A DNA stretch of 64,000 nucleotides, taken from contig DASWYA010000001.1 in assembly GCA_036405235.1 (NCBI GenBank), forward strand, positions 434,001 to 498,000. Reading direction: 5' to 3'. Below, piece by piece: positions 16,611 to 24,073 of the stretch (positions within the stretch are counted from its first letter, which is position 1; each line of letters opens with the position of its first letter). The stretch comes from JASLCR01 sp036405235. GTDB lineage: Bacteria; Patescibacteriota; Saccharimonadia; Saccharimonadales; Saccharimonadaceae. The position numbers were made by a program, and so were the translations under genes. The notes beneath the pieces were generated by a model. That model did not search any database, was not told the DNA's origin, and saw only the letters and a program-made list of their open reading frames with translations.

Positions 16611-17228
16611 ATGGAAATAATAAAACTGGTCGCCACCTCAGGCGCCATCATGCTCGGCGTGATTGCCTATGTGCCCTATCTCGTTGCAATCTTGCATGGT
16701 AAGAACAAACCGCATCTTTATACCTGGATAAGTATCACGCTCATTACGTTTGTCGTTGGTATCATACAATGGCGCGGCGGAGCTGGTATTGGCGCGTGGC
16801 CAACGCTAATTAGTGCGTGTCTTAATTTGATTATTCTCTATTTCACCTTCCGGTTCGGCACTAAAGATATCGTACCACTCGACAAGATCTGCCTTGGGGT
16901 CACGCTATTTGGCGTGGTGGTGTATCTGACGCTACAAAGCCAGCCAGTTCTGGCACTTAGCGTTGTGACGATTGCAGAAATTACCTCGTTTATTCCAACC
17001 TTTCGCAAGACCAGAAACGATCCATTTTCTGAATCACTGCCGAGTTATTATCTAGTAATGCTCAAATTAGTGCTAATCGTAGTCGCACTTGAAACATATA
17101 ATTTCGAAACAGTCTCTTATTCAGTGCTGTGGTTAGCGGTATTTACGATATTTTTGGCTTTCGTGCATGGTTGGCGCAAACATGCGCATGTACACAAGGC
17201 AAAGCCGTCGGATATTGTTGGCATTTAA
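16611..17228 (+). CDS. Seven-helix membrane protein, unknown
   Basis: 205 residues with about seven membrane helices. The opening YVPYLVAILHGKNKPHLYTW and the following WRGGAGIGAWPT loop faintly resemble PQ-loop/SWEET-type small-molecule carriers, but no firm family match can be made. A His-rich cytoplasmic tail ends the protein. The ATG is 6 nt from the shared -10 box, so it is probably leaderless. Divergent from uvrC. Confidence 0.65.
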   Translation: MEIIKLVATSGAIMLGVIAYVPYLVAILHGKNKPHLYTWISITLITFVVGIIQWRGGAGIGAWPTLISACLNLIILYFTFRFGTKDIVPLDKICLGVTLFGVVVYLTLQSQPVLALSVVTIAEITSFIPTFRKTRNDPFSESLPSYYLVMLKLVLIVVALETYNFETVSYSVLWLAVFTIFLAFVHGWRKHAHVHKAKPSDIVGI

Positions 17229-17237
17229 TTCTTCGTG

Positions 17238-17354
17238 TATACTACTTTCAGCACATAAGTCCGTATAAACAGCAAGTCCCACCCCGAGGGAATAACTTGT
17301 CACCGGCACTGCACTTATTCGGGGCTTTTATTAACAACTAATAGGAGTCTCGCT
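17238..17354 (+). promoter_or_regulatory. Promoter and structured leader of the 57-residue membrane protein gene
   Basis: -10 TATACT at 17238-17243 with TTGTTG 17 nt upstream (17215-17220) predicts a start near 17250 and a leader of about 105 nt. Two hairpins compete for the same bases. H1 pairs CAAGTCCC (17273-17280) with GGG (17288-17290) plus ACTTG (17295-17299). H2 pairs CCCCG (17282-17286) plus AATAA (17291-17295) with TTATT (17315-17319) plus CGGGG (17320-17324), and is followed by CTTTTATT like a terminator. It may be an attenuator, or simply the terminator of the upstream gene. Confidence 0.45.
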
Positions 17355-17528
17355 ATGTCAAAAATGACAAAAGAAGAGAAAGAACTATTCAGCAAGGACT
17401 GGTACGAGCTGACGCACAAAAATTGGCGCGCTTGGGGCAGTTGGTTCAGTTGGGGTAGCCCAGTTGGCCTCGGTCTGTTCTTTATCTCACTCGCCGTGAC
17501 CGTTTGGATACTTACCCAGGCGTTCTAA
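17355..17528 (+). CDS. 57-residue tryptophan-rich single-helix membrane protein
   Basis: Small gene with AGGAG 7-8 nt before ATG 17355. A charged N-terminus (MSKMTKEEKELFSKDW) leads into a segment with many aromatic residues (WYELTHKNWRAWGSWFSWG) and a single membrane helix near residues 36-54. No family recognised. It is flanked by a structured leader and a strong terminator, so it forms its own transcription unit. Confidence 0.7.
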   Translation: MSKMTKEEKELFSKDWYELTHKNWRAWGSWFSWGSPVGLGLFFISLAVTVWILTQAF

Positions 17529-17530
17529 GG

Positions 17531-17580
17531 AAAATCCCTCGTCTCTGAAGTCTTATAGACCCAAGGAAACGAGGGGTTTT
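17531..17580 (+). terminator. Terminator, probably bidirectional
   Basis: A 12-bp stem, AAAATCCCTCGT (17531-17542) with ACGAGGGGTTTT (17569-17580, one T-G pair), around a 26-nt loop and followed by TCTATT. It lies between the small membrane protein gene and the convergent MFS gene. Confidence 0.75.
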
Positions 17581-17605
17581 TCTATTGGCACAAATATTAT
17601 TGGTC

Positions 17606-18901
17606 TTAGGACTTAGCGTAGTGCTCGGACAACTTGGCATACGACTTAGTAAGAAATGCTAGTAGCGCTGCAGCGGCCATAATAAGCCCCGCAAAAAAGA
17701 ATACAAGTGCAATTCCTCTAGCCTCACCGCCACCGAGCAGCCAGCCAAACATGTTTTTCCCAGCATCTGAATTCATGTACGGGATAATGCCAAATTGTGC
17801 AATTGGCGCAATCATAAACGCAGTGACAGGCGCAGCAGCAGCTTCAAACGCTTGAGCGAATCCAAAGACTCGACCTTGACGCTTATATGGCACCACTCGC
17901 TGAATCACTGTCTGCTCCGCTGCTTCGACTATCGGGATAAGCACCATGTATAGCCAGATGCCAAGCGCGTAGAGCCACCACCATTCGCGTATCGTAAAGA
18001 ACGATCCAAGAAGTCCCATGATAATAGCGACGCATAGCAATGTCTTCATAGGATTCTTGCCAAGACCATATTTAGCAATTAATAGTCCGCCTGCGATAAA
18101 GCCAGTGCCAGCTACACCAAAGACGATTCCCCACATTTCTACAGAAAAGAGCGTCAGACCGTATGGATCCATCAGCGCCATATATACTCCACCAATGAAG
18201 TTATTGAATGTTGAGAAAATGATCAACGCAAACAAACCAGGAATAGCATGAATTGCAGCGATACTTCCCTTTAAGTCAATCTTTTTGCTGGCAAGTTCCG
18301 GATCATGCGCAATACCTTTCTCAGGAATTTTTACAAAATAAATATGTAGCGCCGCGATGGCCGTAAAGAAAATAGCAATCGCAAGCGTCCAGCCCATGCC
18401 AAGAAGACCAATCGCAAGTCCTGAAAATACACTTGTTACGATGAAGCCAAGCCCTTGCACCGTCCCCACAAGGCCATTCGCATTGGCATGCCGCTCCTTT
18501 GGAACCAACAATGTGACTGTCGTGCTCAGAGCGATATTGCGCATATTTTCTATGACCCCACCAGCTAATATGATGCCTGAGAAAATCCAAAAAATTGGCC
18601 CACCAATATCAAGTAGCGCTTTTTCTGGAAAGTTAAGATACAGGATACCTGCAGCCCCGAACATAAAAAATGTGAAAAATGACGAAAATAAAAAGACACT
18701 CTTTTTCTTGTGATGATCAACAATAGTACCAAAAATAATGCTAAAAATCGCAACAAGCAGCATATACATACCGCCAATAATACCGGTTGCAAGTACGTTC
18801 TTCGTCTCAAGATATACCCAGAATGTCAACGCAAACCATAAAAAGCTCGTCGTCACATTAGCGATCAGTGTATTTACAAGAACTTGGTAAAAGTTTTTCA
18901 T
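17606..18901 (-). CDS. MFS efflux transporter
   Basis: 431 residues, about twelve membrane helices, resembling the MFS_3 / macrolide-efflux-type group: an early GTIVDHHKKKSVF loop (the helix 2-3 motif A variant) and a long QRVVPYKRQGRVFGFAQAFEA segment in the second half. Likely drug or metabolite export. Start placed at 18901 rather than an upstream ATG because TACACT ends exactly 6 nt before it. It ends against a bidirectional terminator. Confidence 0.85.
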   Translation of the reverse strand: MKNFYQVLVNTLIANVTTSFLWFALTFWVYLETKNVLATGIIGGMYMLLVAIFSIIFGTIVDHHKKKSVFLFSSFFTFFMFGAAGILYLNFPEKALLDIGGPIFWIFSGIILAGGVIENMRNIALSTTVTLLVPKERHANANGLVGTVQGLGFIVTSVFSGLAIGLLGMGWTLAIAIFFTAIAALHIYFVKIPEKGIAHDPELASKKIDLKGSIAAIHAIPGLFALIIFSTFNNFIGGVYMALMDPYGLTLFSVEMWGIVFGVAGTGFIAGGLLIAKYGLGKNPMKTLLCVAIIMGLLGSFFTIREWWWLYALGIWLYMVLIPIVEAAEQTVIQRVVPYKRQGRVFGFAQAFEAAAAPVTAFMIAPIAQFGIIPYMNSDAGKNMFGWLLGGGEARGIALVFFFAGLIMAAAALLAFLTKSYAKLSEHYAKS

Positions 18902-18947
18902 CTCTATAGTGTAGCAATTTTCTGAGACTAGCGCGACAATATAATAC

Positions 18948-19715
18948 TTAAAGCGATGAAGGAGACTTTTTAGCTTCTTCAATCTCTTCAAGCAAAGTCT
19001 TGTGCGAGACTTTATTTACGAAATGCTGATCATCATTCATAAAACGTCTGAGCGGCGCATGTTCATCTGCAAGTTGAGCGACTGTCGGTCGTGCATCGAG
19101 TTTTCCGCTTAGCTCAAGCATTCGAAGATAACTTCCTTGGGCTGCTTGCCATGCATGCCATTGCATATCTTTTTCATTTCCATCCATATCCGCAACTCCA
19201 GCTTCAATAGTAGCAAGAGTAGCCGCCGCGGGCGCGAACACACGACCAAGCATATGACTTTTCCCGCGTAGGGACCGACCATCAATGCACGCCTGCTCAA
19301 TTCCTATGGCTAAGTCAGCTGCTTCCGCCAGTCTGCCTTGAGCTAAGACGAGTAGATCATCTTGTGATGTGCGTTCTTTTGTGTCTGGATTAATCATTGT
19401 TGGAATTTTAGCTCTTCGATACATCACACGATCAGCATCGCGCTCTGCAAAGACATGATACGCAGTACCAAACGATGTGAGTGCGAGAAGGTTCGAAATA
19501 TTCTTGATATTTTCTTCATTGCCCGTCTGGGCGATACGATTAAATGCTCGCGCTGAAGCTATGGTTCCTATTTTTTGCTGCCACGGGATAACAATACCCG
19601 TTTTGCCCGAAAACAATTCAGCTCTTTTTTCATCTCGAGTTGGTTTTGGTACATAGTTTTTATCGCTTGCTGTTTGTACTGCTGGATAGAATATTTCACT
19701 TCGTGGTTTACTCAT
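18948..19715 (-). CDS. Hypothetical soluble helical protein
   Basis: 255 residues from the ATG at 19715, 6 nt downstream of TATAGT. Mostly polar with several Ala-rich helical stretches (for example GRVFAPAAATLATIEAGVAD); no signal peptide, membrane helix or known motif. It is a single gene between the MMPL and MFS transporter genes. Function unknown. Confidence 0.6.
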   Translation of the reverse strand: MSKPRSEIFYPAVQTASDKNYVPKPTRDEKRAELFSGKTGIVIPWQQKIGTIASARAFNRIAQTGNEENIKNISNLLALTSFGTAYHVFAERDADRVMYRRAKIPTMINPDTKERTSQDDLLVLAQGRLAEAADLAIGIEQACIDGRSLRGKSHMLGRVFAPAAATLATIEAGVADMDGNEKDMQWHAWQAAQGSYLRMLELSGKLDARPTVAQLADEHAPLRRFMNDDQHFVNKVSHKTLLEEIEEAKKSPSSL

Positions 19716-19771
19716 AGTTCCACTATACTCTTCTGCCAATCATGCTTTCAACGATAAGCGTTATTATCTGA

Positions 19772-22168
19772 CTATTCTTCACCCTCGATTGAGACATGCG
19801 GCAAACGCCGATCAAGCCACTTTGGCAGCCACCAAGCACTTCGCCCAAGTAAGGTCATGACTGCCGGAACAATTGTCATGCGTACCAAAAACGCATCAAC
19901 TAATATTCCAACTGCCAGGCCAAAGCCAATCGCTTGGACTGTCGCGTCGTGATTAGTGATAAAGCCCGCAAAGACGCTCACCATAATAATGCCAGCAGCT
20001 GTCACTACTTTGCTACCAGCGGCAAACCCACGCACAACTGCCGCCTTGGCATCCTTCTTTTTATCATGCGAGTACGCTTCATGCATGCCAGACACAAGGA
20101 AGAATTCGTAGTCCATTGCAAGTCCAAATAGAATACCTGTTGCGATAATTGGGATAAAGCTAACTATCGGACCAGGTGCTTCTGCAATGCCAAACCAGCC
20201 CCACTGGAACACAGCAACAAGTGCTCCAAACATTGCAAGCACTGACAGCAGGAAGCCAAGTGTCGCTTTTATCGGTACAAGAATTGATCGGAAAGCAACA
20301 ACAAGCAGCACAAGTGACAGTCCGACAACAACTGCAAGATACTGTGGCAATGCAGCCGCGAGTCTTTCATTGATATCTGTCTGAAGTGCTGTTGATCCAG
20401 TGACAGCAAAGCTAACATTCACATCACTTGTCAGATCTGCTTTCGTGCTCGGATCACGCAAATGTTTGATGAGATCAATCGTCGCCTGATTACTTGGCGC
20501 AGACTTCGGAATCACCTGAATAATGCCGGCTTTACCGTCGTCAGTTGCCATCGCAGGCAATACTTGCTCTACATTATCTTCTTTCTGGATCTTGTCGGCA
20601 ATCTTTTTCAGCCCAACAAGCTTCGCATACTGCTCGACCGTCTTGTCGACCTTCGCAAGTCCAGCTTTTTGCTGCACAGCACCCTTCTGAGTGGCAGCCG
20701 CGATTTCTTGCTGTAAGGCAATTTGCTGTTCAAGCGTGACTGCTTGCGCCGCTTTTTTTGCAAAGTATGCTTCTTGCGCGGCCTTCGCCTTACTCACTTG
20801 CTTGTTATACTCGGCCATTGCTTGAGATCGTACGGTTTGCTCATCAGCTTTACTCGTCCCAGGCAGTCCTTCCACAACTAGAGTTAGAGGTCCATTAAAA
20901 CCTTGGCCAAATCCTTCGGTCAGTAGGTCATATGCCTTTCGCTCTGTGCTTGCATGTGCGGCATACTGATCTGTCGGGAGCCCAAGCTCAAGATGCTTTA
21001 CCGGCAGAGCAATCGCTACAACAACAAGAACTGCGCCTACCATAGCTAGCCATGGTCGTTTCGTGATAATTTCGCCCCACTTATAGCCAATTGTTTTATG
21101 ACTTACCACCACGGCCTTTTTCGGCCCCCGCTTCCCAGCTGCTACTACTTTTGCTCGCACTTTTCTACCAAAGATACGCATATCAGCAAAGTGAAGTAAT
21201 GCTGGAACAAGCGTAATCGCTACTGCGGCCGCAATCGCAATACTAGCAGCACCCGCAAGACCCATAGTCGTCATGAATGGGATATTAACCAGGCTCAGCG
21301 CTGCAAGCGCGATCACGACTGTCATAGCGGCGAAGACTACCGCATTACCAGCTGTCCCGATAGCCCGAGCAGCAGCTACTTTAAGGCTAAAGCCGGCAAG
21401 CGCATATGAACGATACTTACTAATGATAAAAAGTGAATAATCGATACCGACAGCAAGCCCAAGCATGATCGCCAAGACAGGCGTGGTTGTATTGATTGTA
21501 AAGAGTTGGCTGAGCGAGAAAAGCCCAGCAGTAGTTACGGCAATCGAGACCAGTGCCGTAATAATCGGCATACCAGCCGCCACCAGCGATCCGAGCGTCA
21601 CGACCAGCACAACCAACGCAAGTATTACACCGGCGACTTCACCTATTCCTAGAATTTCGCCCGGCGTATTATTGATCAAATCGCCACCCATTTCGACTTG
21701 GATCCCACTTGTACGCGCAGCCTCTACCTTTTGCCTGACACCATCAAATGTTGTCTCAGTAATTGATCCATTACCTTCTTTTAGCTGCACCTGAGCATAG
21801 GCGATAGTCTTGTCTTTTGACATAAATGTCTCGGAAACAAATGGACTCACCACCTGTGATACGCCCTCTACTTTTTCAACATCTTTTGAAAGCGCTTCAA
21901 TTTCTTTCTTATAATCATTAATTTCCTTGCCGTCAGCAGCCTTGAAGACAATACGCCCAGACCCCTTGCCACCATCAGGGAATAATTCACTTGCACGGTT
22001 GATGCCTTTTTGCGCTTCAATGCCAGGAATCGTGAGAGCAGCGGTAGGCGCCTTGAAATATGTCGCCGCGCCAACCCCTAGCACCGCTAAGATAACAAGC
22101 CATACAGCCACGATTCGCCATGGATGCTTAAACGCAAATGCTCCTAGTTTGTGCAGTCCTTTGCCCAT
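19772..22168 (-). CDS. MMPL/RND-family transporter
   Basis: 798 residues from the ATG at 22168, just after the ArsR stop. Topology is RND-like: one helix (about 13-35), a large extracellular loop, five to six helices, then the same pattern again. MMPL motifs include AVGIDYSLFIISKYR in the first half and GLAMDYEFFLVSGMHEAY in the second; these Asp/Tyr pairs carry the proton relay in MmpL proteins. The second extracellular loop has an Ala/Gln/Lys-rich coiled-coil-like region (about 485-545). It probably exports lipid or drug. The operon with an ArsR repressor suggests induction by its substrate or a stress signal. Confidence 0.92.
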   Translation of the reverse strand: MGKGLHKLGAFAFKHPWRIVAVWLVILAVLGVGAATYFKAPTAALTIPGIEAQKGINRASELFPDGGKGSGRIVFKAADGKEINDYKKEIEALSKDVEKVEGVSQVVSPFVSETFMSKDKTIAYAQVQLKEGNGSITETTFDGVRQKVEAARTSGIQVEMGGDLINNTPGEILGIGEVAGVILALVVLVVTLGSLVAAGMPIITALVSIAVTTAGLFSLSQLFTINTTTPVLAIMLGLAVGIDYSLFIISKYRSYALAGFSLKVAAARAIGTAGNAVVFAAMTVVIALAALSLVNIPFMTTMGLAGAASIAIAAAVAITLVPALLHFADMRIFGRKVRAKVVAAGKRGPKKAVVVSHKTIGYKWGEIITKRPWLAMVGAVLVVVAIALPVKHLELGLPTDQYAAHASTERKAYDLLTEGFGQGFNGPLTLVVEGLPGTSKADEQTVRSQAMAEYNKQVSKAKAAQEAYFAKKAAQAVTLEQQIALQQEIAAATQKGAVQQKAGLAKVDKTVEQYAKLVGLKKIADKIQKEDNVEQVLPAMATDDGKAGIIQVIPKSAPSNQATIDLIKHLRDPSTKADLTSDVNVSFAVTGSTALQTDINERLAAALPQYLAVVVGLSLVLLVVAFRSILVPIKATLGFLLSVLAMFGALVAVFQWGWFGIAEAPGPIVSFIPIIATGILFGLAMDYEFFLVSGMHEAYSHDKKKDAKAAVVRGFAAGSKVVTAAGIIMVSVFAGFITNHDATVQAIGFGLAVGILVDAFLVRMTIVPAVMTLLGRSAWWLPKWLDRRLPHVSIEGEE

Positions 22169-22176
22169 ATAATTTA

Positions 22177-22506
22177 TTAAATTCCCTTCTGGCGCTCTAG
22201 CGTACGTACGGCCGTGATTAGTTTTTCTATCATTTCCAGATGCACACCGCCACAAGGCGCATAGTAATGCTTGCGCCCCTGTCGCTGCTCAGCAATCAGT
22301 CCAGCATCTTTTAAGATTTTCAAATGATGTGAAATTGTTGGTCGCGACAATGCCGTCTCACTTGTCAGCTCCTCTACGGAACGCTGCTTATCATTCATCA
22401 AGAGCAGCATAAGTTGCTGACGCGTACTATCACCTAAAGCATTGAATAGCGGCAAGCACTTTTTGAATAATTCTCTTAACTCGTTAACTTGTTTGGCATG
22501 ACTCAT
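22177..22506 (-). CDS. ArsR-family transcriptional repressor controlling the MMPL gene
   Basis: 109 residues. The winged helix shows FNALGDSTRQQLMLLL, then SVEELTSETALSRPTISHHLKILKDAGLI as the recognition region and an RQGRKHYY wing. No Cys pair of the metal-sensing ArsR/SmtB kind is present in the recognition helix. Start chosen at 22506 because -35 TTGAAA, a 17-nt spacer and -10 TATTCT end 6 nt before it. It lies 8 nt upstream of the MMPL gene, an expected regulator-transporter operon. Confidence 0.88.
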   Translation of the reverse strand: MSHAKQVNELRELFKKCLPLFNALGDSTRQQLMLLLMNDKQRSVEELTSETALSRPTISHHLKILKDAGLIAEQRQGRKHYYAPCGGVHLEMIEKLITAVRTLERQKGI

Positions 22507-22541
22507 ATTCTCAGAATACACAACTAGTCGAAATATTTCAA
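22507..22541 (-). promoter_or_regulatory. Promoter and candidate operator of the ArsR-MMPL operon
   Basis: On the minus strand -35 TTGAAA (22541 to 22536), spacer 17 nt, -10 TATTCT (22518 to 22513), then 6 nt to ATG. ATTCT-G-AGAAT forms an 11-bp inverted repeat over the -10 and start point, a plausible binding site for the ArsR protein itself. Confidence 0.55.
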
Positions 22542-22599
22542 CCATTTATGTGATGCTCTTTTGGCAAAATATTTAGACAAGGAGGAACCTGCAAGTCTA

Positions 22600-23025
22600 T
22601 TAGGCCGAGGTGCCGTTTGGATCAAAGTTCGGATCCATCCATACAGGCTCGAGCGTGTTGCCGTCTGGGTCAGATACCTCTAGACCAAACATGAAGTCAA
22701 GATCTTTATTTGGTTCTGCTACAAAATAATCACCACCATTTGCCTTAGCTATGTCGGCAAATTGCTGTACAGCTTCGCGACTCTCGAGCGTCAGTGCAAT
22801 CAACGCTGCACTACTTGTTAGTGTATGAGCTATAGTTTTGCCATTTAGGAATTTCTGGTAGAAGTCACGTGTTAGCAACATAAATACAATGTCGTCACTC
22901 CATGTCATTGCGCTGGCATTTTCGTCCGAGAACATTGAATTCTTAGTGAAGCCAAGGGCCTCGTAAAATTTAGTTGACGCCTCCAGATCCATAACTGGAA
23001 AGTTGATAAATACCTGCTTTGCCAT
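22600..23025 (-). CDS. VOC-superfamily (glyoxalase-fold) protein
   Basis: 141 residues with the paired beta-alpha-beta-beta-beta layout: FINFPVMDLEASTKFYEALGF at the start and FGLEVSDPDGNTLEPVWMDP at the end. This pattern fits a VOC-type metal-dependent lyase/dioxygenase fold or a binding protein; no substrate can be assigned. A G-rich Shine-Dalgarno (GGGGGG) lies 3 nt before the ATG. It is the last gene of a leftward string with a second VOC gene, a glycosylase relative and a UvrA-like gene. Confidence 0.85.
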   Translation of the reverse strand: MAKQVFINFPVMDLEASTKFYEALGFTKNSMFSDENASAMTWSDDIVFMLLTRDFYQKFLNGKTIAHTLTSSAALIALTLESREAVQQFADIAKANGGDYFVAEPNKDLDFMFGLEVSDPDGNTLEPVWMDPNFDPNGTSA

Positions 23026-23051
23026 TGTCCCCCCTTATTTTTAATGCCTTT

Positions 23052-23426
23052 CTAGTTTTGCAGATTAGGATTGAGCTGCTGCATAGCCCACGAATTGCCA
23101 TCAGGATCTTTGTAATGCGTGAAGATGCCCCATGGCAATGATTCTACGTCAGTCGACTCGACACCATTGGCTACGAGTTCATCATGAAGCGCAGCAGCAT
23201 CTTCAACGACACACTGAATTTCCTGCGTACCAGGCTGCTTATCTGTAATTCCTTCGCCGATTACTATCGAACAGGCCGATCCAGGTGGAGTCAATTGCAC
23301 AAAACGCAGTCCAGGTTGGACTTTGTGATCGTGATCGAGATTAAAGCCGACTTTTTTCGTATAAAACTCAATAGCTCGATCAACATCCGTGACCGGCACC
23401 GGTATTAATTCTATTCTTACGTCCAT
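23052..23426 (-). CDS. VOC-superfamily (glyoxalase-fold) protein
   Basis: 124 residues: IPVPVTDVDRAIEFYTKKVGF at the start and FTHYKDPDGNSWAMQQ at the end, with VQPGLRFVQLTPPGSACSI between. It resembles the small glyoxalase/bleomycin-resistance-like VOC proteins common in Actinobacteria. GGGGGG precedes the ATG. Lies 26 nt upstream of the other VOC gene; substrate unknown. Confidence 0.87.
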   Translation of the reverse strand: MDVRIELIPVPVTDVDRAIEFYTKKVGFNLDHDHKVQPGLRFVQLTPPGSACSIVIGEGITDKQPGTQEIQCVVEDAAALHDELVANGVESTDVESLPWGIFTHYKDPDGNSWAMQQLNPNLQN

Positions 23427-23463
23427 ATCCCCCCCTATCTTTACACTTATTATACACCCGCAC

Positions 23464-24054
23464 TCATGACGGAATAATACGATGGACTATTTTACGAAGC
23501 TCAGGCACAATCTCTAACTCAAACCACGGATTTTTTGCACGCCAACGAAAATTCAGCGGACTCGGATGTACGAGCGGAAAATACATCGGCAAATACTCCT
23601 CATACGACTGAACTGTTTCGGTCAAATTGCGTTTAGCATTTTTACCAAGATAGTATTTTTGTGCATATGCGCCGATCAAAATAACAAGCTGCACATCCGG
23701 CATATGACCCAGTAGCTTTGGATGCCACTTTTCAGCAAATCCTTTCCGTGGAGGTAAATCTCCGTGGACACCCTTCCCAGGATAAAAGAAATCCATCGGT
23801 GTCAGCGCTATGAGATCAGGGTCGTAAAACTGTTCATCAGTTACCCCAAGCCATTTCCGAAGCAGCACACCACTAATATCGTTCCATGGCTTCATTGATG
23901 CTTGAGCCTTACTTCCCGGAGCTTGTCCGACTATGACTATCTTTGCTTTGGAACCAGCTGTATATACCGGCACGTAGCCTTTAGCTTTCATGTCAGCATT
24001 CATCGGATCATTTACGATATCTTGATAAATACCATTGAACACTTTATTAGCCAT
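23464..24054 (-). CDS. Uracil-DNA glycosylase superfamily protein
   Basis: 196 residues. VIVGQAPGSKAQ near the N-terminus is the GQxPG motif of the superfamily, and HPSPLNFRWRAKNPWF near the C-terminus is the HPSPL loop that inserts into DNA. Between them, DFFYPGKGVHGDLPPR and LVILIGAYAQKYYLG fit the core sheet. Compared with family 4 enzymes it lacks a cysteine cluster. Base excision of uracil is likely but unproven. It lies 19 nt downstream of the UvrA-like gene. Confidence 0.8.
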   Translation of the reverse strand: MANKVFNGIYQDIVNDPMNADMKAKGYVPVYTAGSKAKIVIVGQAPGSKAQASMKPWNDISGVLLRKWLGVTDEQFYDPDLIALTPMDFFYPGKGVHGDLPPRKGFAEKWHPKLLGHMPDVQLVILIGAYAQKYYLGKNAKRNLTETVQSYEEYLPMYFPLVHPSPLNFRWRAKNPWFELEIVPELRKIVHRIIPS

Positions 24055-24073
24055 AGTTACTTTCCGATATTCT

